Origin: Enchytraeus crypticus
Lineage: Eukaryota > Annelida > Clitellata > Enchytraeida > Enchytraeidae
DNA: 64,000 bases
NCBI GenBank assembly: GCA_905160935.1
Contig: CAJHZI010000203.1
Coordinates: forward strand, 2,016,001 to 2,080,000
Direction of reading: 5' to 3'
The position numbers were made by a program, and so were the translations under genes. Under the pieces are notes generated by a model, which worked only from the letters and a program-made list of their open reading frames with translations, ran no database searches and had not been told where the DNA came from. Below are positions 1 through 12,489 of the stretch, one piece after another. Numbering within the stretch: the stretch's first letter is position 1; every line of letters begins with the position of its first letter.

Positions 1-372
1 GATCGATATGTCGATACCTACATCAATACTAAAGTGATTAAACTGCTAGGTTTATTAGACTGATGTAATCAAATGATGTAAATTGAACAAATCAAACAGA
101 TTATGCCTTTGATATCTCAACCGCTTTGATTATTTTAATGATTGACTAATTAATCGATTGATTTATCGAAATGCAACAAACTCATTATAAATTTTTAATA
201 TACTTATTAATTTTTTTTTTTAATTTTCTTAGTACTTTTATTGTGAATCACTTTTTAGGCCTTTTAGCCCGAAATATATTTACATGAATGTTATTAATTG
301 ATTAAATAACTCAACCTCCATTATCGATAATTAATTGAATGCTTTGCCTGAAAGACATTGTTTGTTATTTCA

Positions 373-584
373 GAAAATGATGAAATCACACTAAGATACG
401 AGACTGTTGTCACTAAGAATTCTATTTAGAAGAAATAGACAAAAATTCACTGACGTGGACTTGAGTATTTGTATGAACAAGAGATCAACGATAGAGGGGT
501 TGTATACAGCCTAAGCCTTCGCTGGCTTAATTAACAGCAAAAGTTGAGAAAAGCGCAACGGTTCATTCAATTTGAAAGTTTGAA
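373..584 (+). promoter_or_regulatory. candidate 5' leader exon of the CCCH zinc-finger gene
   Basis: A pyrimidine-rich stretch ending in a splice-acceptor-like TTATTTCAG stops at 372, so a spliced leader could begin at 373 and run into the coding exon. A TGA in the reading frame at 573-575, just before the ATG at 585, shows that the frame does not extend upstream. No TATA element or upstream donor could be assigned. The stretch 1-372 is AT-rich with many short TTGATT words and no gene seen. Confidence 0.3.
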
Positions 585-2906
585 ATGTCATCGCAGATAT
601 CTGAATCCGCGGGCCTATATTCCAGCCTTCCAATCAATCTTTCCTCATATCAAGCCGGGAAATCTCAGCTTGATACCAGTAAACTGTGCGTAAACTCGAC
701 AATATCATCTGAAAAAGAAAAAAATATCCCGAGCTTACCCTACGCCGTCCCACTAAAAACAACAAATTCCATTTCCCACGATATCGGTCAAGTATTACAA
801 AATGGAATATACGGAAAGTTTGATGAAAATGTACCGTCACAAAGCACTAGTAGTCCTTTAATTATCCATGGTTCTAATATAATTCATCTACCTCCATATT
901 CAGACGCAACTATTTCATCTCACTTAATTGATCCAGCCAAGAATGTTTTATTTCCACCTCCCCATCCTCAGATGAACTTTGGTACTCCCATGTCGATACC
1001 CACCCCACGTCTGCCAACTCCCAGACAACGTGGGACAGACAGGTCCCAGGTCGAACCCTTACCGCAGCTAGCACGTCTGCTGCTAGCGACAGGGCTGGTA
1101 GGTACAGCCAGACCCGCAGGTGATGTGGATGATCAGATGGGACAGCAGCTGTCACTCAAGGCGGCGGCGAATCTCTGCCGGTACAAGAGCGAGCTCTGCA
1201 GACCTTTCATCGAGCACGGCCAGTGCAAGTACGGAGATAAATGTCAGTTTGCGCACGGCCGACATGAGATCAGATCAATGATTAGACATCCCAAGTATAA
1301 GACCGACCTGTGCAAGACCTATCACACAACAGGTCTGTGTCCATACGGGCCCAGGTGTCACTTCATTCACAACGATGACGAGCGAAAGCTGAGTGATCTA
1401 AATAGGCAGCTTATTGACCAGCAGCGGGCTAGGCTAATGCAGCTGCAGCAGCGGCAGCAGCAGCAGATTCAGCTGTCTCTTCAGATCAGAGAGCTGCAAA
1501 GAAGGATGGCTATAGCTGATGCCCTAGCAGCTGTTAGCAAGCTCTCTCCTGGCGCGAGCTGTCCTGATCAATCTGCTGCGTTGACTTCTGGATTAAGCCT
1601 TCCTAGTGGAACTGTTGATATTTTGAGAAATTCCTGTCAAGATATGATACCAGGAGCACCTGGAATGCCGGAAAGATCATCCCTATCAAATGAGACCATC
1701 TCAGCGTCGTTTTTGGCTCTTCAGAATTCAGATCTGAGGAATTTAGTAGCCGTGAATGGGACACTGGATACAATACCGCGAACCGTTCCATTTGCGAGCT
1801 CAAACTGTATCGCTAACGGACAGTATGTTGTATCTGGAAAAGATCTGTATCACGATCCGTTGCTGAAGAGAAATGGGGCCATGTCGGATTCAGAATTGGA
1901 AAACATTACGGCAAATCTAAGAAATCTACAACTGCAGGTGAAGAGATTAGAAGAAGCGGATCTTCAAATGACCCGCAATGGTTGCTGCGAGCATAACTCT
2001 ACGGTGCAAGCTGAATTCGCGGGGATTGAGAATATGCAGGAAAGTATCAATAATATACTTTTATCTTCACGTGAAAGTTTTAATGCCAAAATAATGCCAA
2101 ACAACGATGCACATCTCACAGCTTCCAACAGCGGCTACCATCATATGTCAGATAGATTTGTTTCTACTTGGAACAATGAGCTTACAGCTTTTTCAGAAAA
2201 GTGTCAATCTGATTGCCCAACGGTCAAAGGCGCATCAGTTGCTAACGGAAATGAAACGGATTTCAATCCTACAAGAATTGAATTTTCAAATGGTCCTTCT
2301 GATAACGTGATAGGAGAAACTCTAAATGGTGAAACTTCTAGAAAATTAAAAAGTGAACTACGCGGTAATGGCAACTGCCCTGAACGTCTCGAATTCATCA
2401 AGACTCCAACAGATGATAACAAAAGTGACCAATCCAGTGCAGGTGAATTCAAATCAATTTCTTTACAGCATGGAGCCAACTTCATGAAAACAAACTTTCA
2501 AGGTCATAACCCAGAGGAATTGTTCTCACATATGAGCAGTCATTCAAGTCAGAAATCTTCCACTACCTCAGGCTTCTCTCTGCCATTGACCTTTCCAGAC
2601 TCTTCCTCTGCTGGAACAAGACTTCCTTCCTCTCTGTCATCTTCTCCTTCCATATCATCTCCCTCTCTCTCAGAAGTGGACACCTCCTCGTCTCACGACA
2701 GATCCACTTCCGAGGCGTCCGTACCAGACTCATTCTCCACCTGGACTTGGACTGATCATCCAAGCAACTGGGCATCATCGACGACGGTTGGGGTTGGAAC
2801 GGGGAACTATGGCTGGAGGAATTGTCTAGCACCATCCAACACTGGTCCAATCATCCAGACAGCTCCTGGAGCAGCTAGTATTAGGCAGCCCTGGTTTATA
2901 TACTAG
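585..2906 (+). CDS. tandem CCCH zinc-finger protein, tristetraprolin (ZFP36/TIS11) family
   Basis: The 773-aa product is likely an RNA-binding factor that attaches to AU-rich elements in 3'UTRs and promotes mRNA decay; this role is family knowledge. Two C-x8-C-x5-C-x3-H fingers are visible: C205, C214, C220, H224 and C243, C252, C258, H262. They are separated by the canonical 18 residues, and each is preceded by the family lead-in (RYKSELC and KYKTDLC). A Gln/Arg-rich, probably helical stretch follows (about 272-320), then long low-complexity sequence and a Ser-rich region (about 650-725). Vertebrate members are about 330-490 aa, so this protein is long; the extra length lies outside the fingers. 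The ATG at 585 is supported by an in-frame TGA twelve bases upstream. The final ~14 codons lie in the first unit of a minisatellite that continues past the stop. Family assignment is very secure; the paralogue is not resolved. Confidence 0.93.
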   Translation: MSSQISESAGLYSSLPINLSSYQAGKSQLDTSKLCVNSTISSEKEKNIPSLPYAVPLKTTNSISHDIGQVLQNGIYGKFDENVPSQSTSSPLIIHGSNIIHLPPYSDATISSHLIDPAKNVLFPPPHPQMNFGTPMSIPTPRLPTPRQRGTDRSQVEPLPQLARLLLATGLVGTARPAGDVDDQMGQQLSLKAAANLCRYKSELCRPFIEHGQCKYGDKCQFAHGRHEIRSMIRHPKYKTDLCKTYHTTGLCPYGPRCHFIHNDDERKLSDLNRQLIDQQRARLMQLQQRQQQQIQLSLQIRELQRRMAIADALAAVSKLSPGASCPDQSAALTSGLSLPSGTVDILRNSCQDMIPGAPGMPERSSLSNETISASFLALQNSDLRNLVAVNGTLDTIPRTVPFASSNCIANGQYVVSGKDLYHDPLLKRNGAMSDSELENITANLRNLQLQVKRLEEADLQMTRNGCCEHNSTVQAEFAGIENMQESINNILLSSRESFNAKIMPNNDAHLTASNSGYHHMSDRFVSTWNNELTAFSEKCQSDCPTVKGASVANGNETDFNPTRIEFSNGPSDNVIGETLNGETSRKLKSELRGNGNCPERLEFIKTPTDDNKSDQSSAGEFKSISLQHGANFMKTNFQGHNPEELFSHMSSHSSQKSSTTSGFSLPLTFPDSSSAGTRLPSSLSSSPSISSPSLSEVDTSSSHDRSTSEASVPDSFSTWTWTDHPSNWASSTTVGVGTGNYGWRNCLAPSNTGPIIQTAPGAASIRQPWFIY

Positions 2907-3214
2907 GCAGCACCTGGAGCAGCTAGTGTTAGGCAGCCCTGGTCTCTATACTAGGCAGCTCTAGAGCAGCTAGTATTAGGTAGCCCTGGTCTATATACTA
3001 GCTGCTTAAAGCGTTGCAGCACCTGGAGCAGCTAATATTAGGCAGTCCTGGTCTATAAACTAGGCAGTTCTAGAGCAGCTAGTATTAGGCAGCACTGATC
3101 TATTAACTAGGCAACGCTTTAAGCAGCTAGTATTAGGCAGTCCTTGTCTATATACTAGGCAGCGCCTGGAGCAGATAGTATTAGGCAGCCCTGGTCTATA
3201 TACTAGGAAGCAGT
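2862..3214 (+). repeat. ~47-bp minisatellite spanning the CCCH gene's stop codon and 3'UTR
   Basis: Seven to eight imperfect units follow the pattern (ta)ctaGGCAGC..CTGGAGCAGCTAGTATTAGGCAGCCCTGGTC.. with mostly 47-48 bp periodicity; one unit near 3000-3061 is expanded to about 61 bp. The first unit encodes the protein's last residues (ending IRQPWFIY) and supplies the TAG stop at 2904-2906. The rest is 3'UTR. Confidence 0.85.
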
Positions 3215-3429
3215 AGGTATTTATGGTAATAATTCTTATTTTAATCGCTGTCTTTCTTCTTGTATTTAAAAGCTACGAATATTCATTTGTCCGCTAGATT
3301 GATTGTATTATTGCAACAGATTGTATCAGCATTTTGGGACACTTAAATGTAAGTTATGTTGTAGGAATTAGTACTGGCAATGGAAAACACCCAAGTCTCT
3401 GTATCACCCAAGCTAAAGGCTGCAATAAA
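3208..3429 (+). promoter_or_regulatory. 3'UTR end with AU-rich word and polyadenylation signal
   Basis: After the minisatellite come a UAUUUAUGG-type AU-rich word near 3210-3220, an AT-rich segment, and AATAAA at 3424-3429. That is a plausible 3' end for the CCCH mRNA. Members of this family often regulate their own AU-rich transcripts, so autoregulation is possible but is inference. Confidence 0.45.
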
Positions 3430-3527
3430 AGTGGGCAAAGGTTAAACCATTAAGTAAGTAAATAAATAAAAAGGAATAAATAAATATAAAATAGAGGTAT
3501 ATAAATAATAATAATAATAATAAATAA

Positions 3528-3770
3528 CGCGCATTATAGTGAAATTATCAACTATGTTGATATGCAACTCTATTAAAACCGCGTGTTAAAACCCTTAGGC
3601 AATTTATTACATATTCCGTATTACCAGTCCTGTGATTTGTCCGAGATTTTACTCTCAGATCAGCGCGGCCAAGAGTCGAATCAACGAGAGTTCATTTCAC
3701 TTCAGGATCGACAATTTAAAATATCATGACGTTACCTAACGCCTCTAACCACTACGCTATTGAGACATTC
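3528..3770 (-). mobile_element. tRNA-derived SINE, family B, degenerate
   Basis: This copy aligns by eye with those at 18491-18715, 40862-41076 and 50228-50450. It shares GCATTATAGTGAAAT.ATCAACTA..TTGATAT, GTCCGAGATTTTACTCTCAGA, CAGCGCGGC and ATGACGTTACC. It is preceded by an (AAT)n tract at about 3505-3525. Its B box is decayed. Confidence 0.7.
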
Positions 3771-3864
3771 AATATAATACTGCTTAGATCAACTGATGAG
3801 ATTTTCTTAATCATCGAATGAGTTTACTGAGCGTGCAAGCAGACCGTGTGTAGGAATTTGTACA

Positions 3865-3952
3865 TTGGACCTACCACTTGATATAGCACTAGACAGAGAC
3901 AGAGAGAGAGACAGAGAGAGAGATAGAGGGAGAGAGAGACAAAGAGAGAGAC

Positions 3953-3997
<45 letters not shown>
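3865..3997 (+). repeat. retroelement 3' tail followed by (AG)n microsatellite
   Basis: A tail motif (ACATTGGACCTACCACTTGATATAGCACTAGA) like that at the ends of other LINE pieces in the window leads directly into about 100 bp of AG/ACAG repeats. Confidence 0.7.
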
Positions 3998-3999
3998 TA

Positions 4000-6480
4000 T
4001 AAGGAGTAATAAGTTAATAATTTATAATTACCAAACTGCGGTACTGTTGAGTCAATTTGTTTCCTGAAGTGATCCTGAGATTAAACGATACATGTGCAAT
4101 TGTGCATGCGATTTCAGGCTCACTAGATATGTATGCAAGAGTTTTTAGTGTAAAATATTTATTGTAATGTAATAGTTAGTATTATAATATTGCATTTATA
4201 TCTTTACTTGTGCATGATATGCTTTGTTAATATGTTATGTGTCAACTAAAATTTTATTTAAATTATACTAGAATGATTCTCGTATTTTACTGGTGTTTTA
4301 TTAATTTAATATAACAATATTTATTATAATTTATTTTATTGATCAAGGGAAGATAGTAGGTATATTTATTTATTAATTTAGCGCCTTGCTCTTTAGCTAA
4401 GGGTGATGGTAGGGATATATGATGCGAATGTTTGAATATAACTTTATGACGTTCATTGGGAGGTAAAATAAAGGTATACAAATAAATGAAAATGCTTTCA
4501 TTTATTTGTATACATCATTCTTTCATATCGCAAGAAATATCGTAAGGGAAAGCTGGACTGAGACTTAACCTGATAATCTCCAGCTCATACGACAAGTGTT
4601 CTAACAATTTAATAACCTTACCGATGCCATGCTCACCTGCGTAACTATGCAAAGACATAGAAACTGTATAAGTCTTGTATTTCACTGTGGCTCTGTTGAA
4701 GAATTTAATGATTCTAAGCATTTACATAATATATAATTCAAGTGTTGATAATCGACAACGAACAATTGAGCACCAGATATCATGTTTCCTCATTGTTAAA
4801 CTGAGATTCGACGCTTTGATGAGTTTCATATAGTCTGACACCAGTTAATACAGTATGATGGATTTATATAAACCTTGAGTTAAACTGCAACGCTTTGATA
4901 AAGTGGTAGTTTCGTCACATTGTCATATCGCAATTGCAATGACATTAAAGTAATTACGAGTAAATAACATAGTAAAATAATAGCATAAAAATTATAGCGA
5001 ATAGCCTACTGAAGGAAACTAGGATTTCTAACATACTACTACTAGTACAGAAGCACACTATTTAATTAAGCTAAGATACTATAGGATAAGAATACTAAAG
5101 GTACCACAATGGTAACATCAAAACAGTTCGACACTGGTGCTTGTACATTGATCACCGTTAGTGATGAGAGAGCCCTTTTTCCCTCACATACTATTAGTGA
5201 TTGATTTTTGACCAATTGATTAATTGATTAATTTCCTGATTGATTGATTGACTGTCGTATTGACTGACTGATTTAGTGACTGATTGACGACTGATTTAGT
5301 GACCACTGATTGACTGATTGACGCTAATTAATTGATTCTAATTAATTAATTTTTACAAATCAATTCTAATTAATGATTGCTTCCAATTGATTAATTCTAA
5401 TTTAGTTGATTTGTTTTATTAACGGACATAACGCTGTCTAATCGTTGTATTATAATCTACCGTATATACGCACTTGGCTCGATGCTTTTATTTCTGAGCT
5501 TTAATTAATGCTATACGTTTAATTGCACTCGAAAAATTAGGCTACCGTTGTATTTATGTGTACATGTATATTCATTGTAGTATGATAATAATATTTAAGT
5601 ACTTATATTATTGTAGGCCTATTTAAAATAACAATAGCTTTTCTAATTTTGTATGGAAACTCTGTGTTTAACCTATTACATATTTAGTAGGCTTATTTAA
5701 GCCATTGTTTTCTACGCCTGCATTTTATGCTTAAATTCATCCACATATATAGCACGTTTGCAACTGAAGCCTCTCATAGCTTGCACTGATATTTTGTGGT
5801 TCTGCACGGTTGTCGTCATTTTATTTGGGATTATGTTTAGTCGATAGCCAATCCTTATTACATCCAGGCTAAACGCATGACGGGCGCTATAAATAATATT
5901 CATTTGTATGTTTAAATTCTTAACGCAAATTTATATTTGATTTGACGTTTCATTATGCTATAGCCTAAGTTTTGACATTTCCTTAGGCTCTAGCCTTGCT
6001 TGGTTTTGAAACATCTCCACAATGGTTACAATTATGTTTACCATTGGTAGACTTCCTCAGTAAAATGTACAACTTGTGGCCCTGAGACATAATATCTGAG
6101 CAGCGCTGGTAGGTGGAAGAAGCGTTAAGAGCAGCTGTTGTTTTATAATATTGCACCTAGATCAATCGATTAGAGTTGATCTATGATAGACTGGATTTTA
6201 CTGAGGGAGCTCCACAGACATATCCTACTGAGCTAAAGAATCAATCAATTAATCGATAGCAGCTCGATATTACAATATGCTGCTTACATTGAGCTGCGTC
6301 CACATGGTTTTTTTTAATGAAAGATGGATCTTTTTATTTGCATGGCTTGAACATATCAAGAATTCGGAGCTACATTAATTCAAGTTACAGCCGTACGTGT
6401 CATACGGATGCGACTGAGCTGTGACTGAGATAAGCTCTGGGAACTTTCTTTAGAATCCAACCAGACAACGTAAGAAATAG
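4000..6480. other. AT-rich stretch without recognisable gene
   Basis: Only short ORFs occur, with no domain signal. Around 5215-5340 there is a degenerate TGATTGA/TGACTGAT simple-sequence patch. A 20-bp inverted repeat (CATTTATTTGTATAC-type arms) lies near 4476-4515, where GTATACAAATAAATGAAA meets TTTCATTTATTTGTATAC. Nothing else was recognised. Confidence 0.6.
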
Positions 6481-6870
6481 CATGCGATTGATACATACAT
6501 GTACCTAGGCTCCAGAAATTGCTACAAAATTTCTTATCCCAACCCTAGTTTATCTGGGATTCAAGGGAAGATGATGATACACTGTGTTTTTGCAGATAAC
6601 GCTGACCCTAATGACTTGGTCTCTATGATAGAATCATCTTGCTGATTGCTGTTCTTCATTTGCGAGCCCGTGAAAGTATAAGGCCGACGGTTAATGGGGA
6701 TATGCGATTGGATGTATACGTTGGACATGCCAATTGCCACAAGATCAAAGAGAGAGGGAGAGAGAGACATTTAGTACTCTCACCAAGAATACTAGGATAT
6801 CCCTGACCGTCCCTGATATTGCGTTCTGGCGACGAACCGGACATTAAATTCTTTTTGATTGATTGATGTC
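6480..6870 (+). repeat. interspersed-repeat fragments (family G body and a (TGAT)n-ended tail)
   Basis: 6497-6575 carries the motifs CCTAGGCTCCAGAAATTGCTAC, TCCCAACCCTAG and GGGATTCAAGGGAAGATGATG, shared with 14585-14830, 37690-37865 and 55970-56125. 6835-6868 carries CGAACCGGACATTAAATTC followed by TTGATTGATTGAT, as at 38005-38036. Confidence 0.6.
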
Positions 6871-7198
6871 AACAGTCTGGCTGTTATCTAGGGTCAACAA
6901 CATCAACCTGAATGCCCTCAGCAGTCAGTATCCGGATAGATTTATATTCATTTCTACTGTTTGACGTTTGCATATAGTGATTAATCGTTAAAGTTTGTGT
7001 ATTATTTAAAATGCAACTTCTATCATTGCCTTACACTATAGTATACCTTCCGCTATGCCAATGTATTCACCCATACTACTGTTGTGTATTATTTACTTAT
7101 GAATTATTTAAACTTTTCTAAAGTAGATCTGTACCAAATAAACCGTATAAATAAACCGTATTGAGACTAATTTCTAAATTAACTATTTAAATATTTCA

Positions 7199-7500
7199 AT
7201 TAACTATTTAAATAGTTTAATTAACTATGTGACCTACATACGAATTGCCCTAAAATTAGTTGTAAATGTAAATTAAAAGATATAAAAATTCTCAAAGTAT
7301 TTACGACAATAGTTATGAATCATAACCTAATTGCAAATAGGAAAATTTGTAATATGTTTCAGTATCTCGACATTTTGGACTATTGACCCTTAAAACAGGT
7401 TGCAGTACTTAGCGACAATATTTCTAGACTATCATAAATATACACTGTGTTTTTATAACAATTAACTATTTAAATAGTTTAATTAACTATGTGACCTACC
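7199..7500. repeat. two copies of a ~40-bp palindromic AT-rich word
   Basis: The block AATTAACTATTTAAATAGTTTAATTAACTATGTGACCTAC occurs at about 7199-7238 and again at about 7460-7499. Its core AACTATTTAAATAGTT is self-complementary. The intervening DNA is unique. Confidence 0.7.
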
Positions 7501-7633
7501 TATTTATTGGCATAAATGACTAAATTATACATTTATTACTCGTCTGATCTGTTAGGAGAAATTGGAATTATATGTAATAACATGATCAAGCCAACTGTTT
7601 GATCTAGAAGCACTGATGAATTAACTACTTTAA

Positions 7634-7768
7634 AAAAGCTAAAAGCTAAGGTTAACGTCAGTTTCCTCACTCGAAAACGATGTCAGTGACGGGCAAGCCC
7701 AGGGTTTGAACCCAGCACCTACTGATCCGCGGTCGAGTATCTTACCGATTTCGCCACTGGCTCCAGCC
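7634..7768 (-). mobile_element. tRNA-derived SINE, family A
   Basis: Read on the minus strand, the copy runs GGCTGGAGCCAGTGGC, GACCGCGGATCAGTA, a B-box-like GGGTTCAAACCC, GGGCTTGCCCGTCACTGAC, then a GAGTGAGGAAACTGACGTTAAC tail. The B box matches the GGTTCRANNCC promoter of tRNA genes. It cannot fold as a complete tRNA, so it is a SINE and not a tRNA gene. Confidence 0.85.
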
Positions 7769-7795
7769 TAATATCACTGGCTCTTACCTTAATAT

Positions 7796-7949
7796 CACTA
7801 ATGAATTAACTATATAACCTAATGGCACTTATGAATTAACTATCTGATCGAATAGCACTCATGAATTAACTATATTTAATTGATCAAATGGCACTTATGA
7901 ATTAACTATTTGATCGAATAGCACTCATGAATTAACTATCTGATCGAAT
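7796..7949 (+). repeat. five-copy 30-bp tandem repeat
   Basis: The unit CACTYATGAATTAACTAT followed by YTGATCGAATRG is repeated five times. The central unit carries a 6-bp insertion (TTTAAT). Confidence 0.85.
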
Positions 7950-9360
7950 GCGAAACTTAAACTTGCCTATTTTGTCGAATTCTAGTAGTGTATAAAAATA
8001 TATATTCATTCAAAATGTATTTCATATTTGATATGTGCTTATAAGTATAAGAAACTGACTAATCGAAATCGAAAAGACATGACTAGCTTAAATTTAAATT
8101 GAGAAATGTGAAATGCTCATCCAGTAAGTTCGAGCAGTTATACTTTGTCGAAGGATTGTCACGTGATCTTTATTTTATTCTAACTGGTACTATTCGGGAG
8201 GATTACGAATAAACTATTCGATCGGATATTTGAGTTCTTTATGAATTCACTGATTACAATCGGTACAGCTCTTTATTGCACTAGCTATATAGTATTCTGC
8301 CAATAACTTATTTTTCTTTTCAACATAACGATAAATTTTTTATTAATAATTATTTATTGCAACGATTAGTAATTTATATTCATAATCTTATCTGTACCAT
8401 GTCTGTGTAGTTTATGATATATTTTGTTGAGTAATCACTGCAATCGGTTTAAAGCTGACATCTGGTCTAGTAACTAGAGTAGTATATTTGATTTTTGAAG
8501 GCACACTGTCCTAATTTCAATTTTCAGTTTCATTACCACTTTTTGTTGTGTTAACTTTATAAAATGGCTGAATTTCTGTCAGAAGATGAACCAGTGTGTC
8601 TAAGTTGATGGATCTAAAAGAGGAACGTCAGAAATAAAAATATGACAATTTAAAATCATGATCAGTTTATTCAAACGTGAATCCATTTTTTCTCAGTGAG
8701 TGTTCTATTTTGAGATGAGACTTGATAAAGAATGACATATAAAGTAAATGCAAGAATTAAATAATTCTCATATTTAAATTCTGATTCGCGTCAGTTAGAA
8801 TATATTTTTATCAAAGAAGATATTTTGCTTTTATATTTGCATCAATATTTGGCCTAATCCAATAAACATTAAATGTAAATGTTTTCGCAATTTTAACCGC
8901 TTTGATCGGTAACTAATTTATTCAAAAACTGTCGTGTATCTTATATTTAACCTGCTTAAATTCATATGTGATTACGTTCAGTCATAAATTACTGAATGAA
9001 GATGTATCTTTTTTAATTTGTGTGACTTGTGATTAGAAATTAAATTATTAATCGCAAAATATGTTTTTTCACTTATTAAATAGACACAGAATTTCAGTTT
9101 ATTTCGGCAAGACTACCACGACTTAGTCGTGCTACCTCATCCCGTGTAAAAATTTGTGCAGACACCGATCTACTTTCTACTTTACTTAATCAATCAATCA
9201 ATTAAAAAATCAATCGACTCTTCCAACTAATTTGGTTTAACGTAGTCGCTTGATTAATAATTGTCTAATTGATTTATTATTTAGTTGGGTTTTGACTTAA
9301 GGTTATATCTGCTGGGGCAAAAATCTAACTCCCTTTAGAAGAAGTGTACACCCTGCTAAA
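7950..9360. other. AT-rich stretch without recognisable gene
   Basis: No ORF with domain character, no tRNA-like fold and no strong repeat was recognised. Confidence 0.6.
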
Positions 9361-9369
9361 GTTTTAATC

Positions 9370-9476
9370 CCCGACCGCGGATCAGTATGTGCGGGATTCA
9401 AATCCTGGGCTCGCCCGTCACTGACTTATCTTTCGAGTGAGGAAATTGACGTTAACATCAGCTTTTTACCAGCTTT
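9370..9476 (+). mobile_element. tRNA-derived SINE, family A, 5'-truncated
   Basis: It starts at GACCGCGGATCAGTATGTG and keeps the B box (GATTCAAATCC), the CTCGCCCGTCACTGAC block and the GAGTGAGGAAATTGACGTTAAC tail. Confidence 0.8.
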
Positions 9477-10139
9477 CCCCCAGTTTTAACCTCATCCTAA
9501 GACAATTTCTAGATGACCTCCTGATAAGCCCTTATCCCCCAACTTTTACAAGCACAGCCCTGGCTTAGCTCTTGGACCAGCTGTTCAACTAATAAAATCT
9601 TGGATATTCACAGGATCCAAACAAGACTCTATTAATTAACATATTAACGCTTATCGAATATCTTATCTGAAATGAACGGATCATCAATATTCTTCCCGTA
9701 AGAAACAGTTTCAAAATAATAAGTAGTTAAACGAAATAGTAAAATAGAAATAGTAAATAATTACAGGAGAATAAAATGTGCATTTCGAAACAAAACTCTA
9801 AAAGCAGCCAGGTCATCTTAACGGCAAAGAAGCAGAAACCTCTGGAATCTGGACATTGCTGGCAGCTATTACAATGAAAAATCTAACCTTTGGGGGACTG
9901 CCTTTAAGAGGGTTACCGACAGTGTACCGACCGAGACCATGTGCATAACCGTATATACAATAATACAATTATATAAACTTTACACTTACAACTTTAAACA
10001 ATAATACAACTATACAAATATATGATATTAAAAGTTACCGTAGGTAACGGTAATATGGATACGCCTTAGCCTTCCTTTTGTGCAGGAATGAATTTGCTAA
10101 TTTATGGGGCGTTCATTATGGAACTATGAAGCAGATTTA

Positions 10140-10182
10140 CAGTACGAATTTGTGCCATGGACCTGCCACTTCACAGAACACT

Positions 10183-10233
<51 letters not shown>

Positions 10234-10235
10234 GC
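10140..10235 (+). repeat. retroelement tail with (GA)n and (CAGA)n
   Basis: TGCCATGGACCTGCCACTTC...AACACTAGAGAGAG is the recurrent retroelement 3' terminus. It runs into about 20 bp of GA and then about eight CAGA units. Confidence 0.75.
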
Positions 10236-10627
10236 AATGTTAGGAATAAATTCATGGTATAATTGTATAATGTTCTTTTATTGTAGCCTTTTAGTAAGAA
10301 TATAATTATCAAAATAATATTACTCGAATCGTACGATCAAATATAACGACGAAAAGATTGAAAAATACAAAGAAAAATATGTAAACACATGCACACGCGA
10401 TACGAGAAATTAAAGCCATTTATTAATATGTTTATGAATGAATAGTTTATTTGATCTTAGGCTTGCTCATGAATAGTCGAGACGCGTAAAGCGTGTAGTT
10501 GTGAATACTGAATTTAAGCCTAAGAAGAGTTTAAGTTTTTCAACTTTTCACGTAGGACTTTCTGTGGGAGTAAATTTGTAGTAAGAAGTAGACTTTCTTT
10601 TCCATACTGCCGATTCATTTATCTGCA

Positions 10628-10635
10628 CAATGGGG

Positions 10636-10685
<50 letters not shown>

Positions 10686-10925
10686 CAGAGAGAGAGAGAG
10701 AGACAGAGAGAGAGAGAGACAGAGAGAGAGACAGAGAGAGAGAGAGAGATAGACAGAGACAGAGAGACTGAGAGATATAGAGAAAGAGAGAGATAGATAG
10801 AGAGATAGAGCAAGAAAGAAAGAGAGAGAGAGAGAGAGAGAGAGCAAGATAAAATAAAGAGACAGAGAGAGACAGAGAGACAGAGACAGAGAGAGTAAGA
10901 GAAAGAGAGAGAGAAAGAGAGAGTA
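10628..10925 (+). repeat. (GA)n/(ACAGAGAG)n microsatellite
   Basis: About 300 bp of interrupted GA repeat. The long Ser/Leu-rich ORFs antisense to it are translations of the repeat. Confidence 0.95.
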
Positions 10926-11454
10926 GGTTGCCGGGAGATGCTGGATGACACAAAACTTCAAGTGGCTCTGCTTTTGGTAACCCGATATTCGATATACCGT
11001 CTTCCAATCCTTTCTAATCTACTGCCGCTTGAAACTGAGTCTATCATCAGCCCTTATTTTCATTGGCTGGTCATATGATGTCTGCAGAATGTTATTTTGT
11101 TTGCTATGAAATACGCCGGGCATGGGTTATGGGTTTATTATTATTTATTGAGCAGAAGATTTTGGAATTTTGCCGAGAGAGCAAAGTGCGAGTCAACAGA
11201 TTTCAGTGGAAGTTAAAACTGTTACAGATAAATTCAAACAAGTTTAGATAAGGACAGTTTATTTTGAACAGTCTGTTGCCAACTTTTATAGCGACTACTC
11301 AGTTAAAGTTCTGGATGACTTGATCTGCTCATTACATGTGATAAATTCATCGATCCACTATAAAAGTACAAAAGTTAACTTATCAGGTTTTTCCGCTGAT
11401 GAATCTACTTATCCATAGATGTAATAAATTGAAAGAAAAACTGCATAAAGGACG

Positions 11455-11690
11455 TATTATTAGGGGGGAAGGTTTAGCTGAGGGATGAATATAGTAGAAG
11501 GAAGAATAAAATGGAAAAGAGTTAGTGGCACACCGAGACATGGAATGTTTGAAGATTTAATAACAATATCGTAGAGACCTGTAGTGATGACAAGGAATGC
11601 TTAGAATTGAATTGACTGGAAGAGCTATATGCAATGGACCTCTCTGCTAGCAGTGCACTAGAGAAGAAGAAGAAGATAGAGAATAGAGAG
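11455..11690 (+). mobile_element. LINE 3'-end fragment (same family as 15.6-17.5 kb)
   Basis: GGGGGAAGGTTTAGCTGAGG, TAGAAGGAAGAATAAAATGG, CACACCGAGACATGGAATG and ATGCAATGGACCTCTCTGCTAGCAGTGCACTAGAGAAG correspond in order to the C-terminal coding end and tail of the longer LINE. Confidence 0.75.
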
Positions 11691-12489
11691 GAACTATCTA
11701 TGTAATAGCATAGTTCTTAATCTTATTAACTAGTCTACGACATAACATTGTTAAGAAGATAAAGAGGAATCTACTGGCATTTATAAAATATGAGTTGTTG
11801 AATGTTTTTAAAACATGTGAATGTGTTTACATATTACAATGCAGCACTTTTTGAGCACAGGCGTATTATCGAGATTTTGCATCACATTACATAATTTACA
11901 TTACCTTCAATCAACTAATAATTCCATTCATTACATCCAGAAGCCCGAAATACATTGAAAAGTGTCGATTATGTTTTAATGCACAACGGTTTTTTAACTG
12001 TTTTTATGTATTGATTTATTAACCGAAATATCTCTTTCAATTTTAGATACCTATGTTCAGGCATCAATGTTGCATCTATAACTTTGAACATCAAGTTTTT
12101 ATTTCTATTCTATTGTAACAGTTCTGAAAATCTAGCAGGCTTACACAAAATAGGAAATAGGAATTTCTTCGCCAAAAATTATAATCTACATGCAGTTTAA
12201 AAATGTGGAATTTATTTGTGGCAACACGATAGTGATATGACTTGTAGATCAAGGAAAAACGTTTGGCTGCGAGCATGCTAAAGCGAGATCAGATTTTAAT
12301 TAAAATTAATTAGAGAACATCTCCAAGACTTGCTGCAGTGGCTTGACTCAACCCGTGGCGTTCAGTTGTCAGAATGGAATAATGAAAAGGGTCTATGGGA
12401 TGACTCCCTATAGTTCTACATGTATTTAGGCACCGTTCTATTTAAGCTACCAAGAGTTATATTTTTAATTCCTTCCTATTAAATCTGCA

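Noticed and set aside
634-2850. Minus-strand ORFs opposite the CCCH gene
   Set aside because: Antisense shadows; no domains, and the plus-strand zinc fingers are unambiguous.
10548-11007. Long Ser/Leu-rich ORFs on the minus strand
   Set aside because: They are translations of the GA/CT microsatellite in all three frames; no start context, domain or codon bias.
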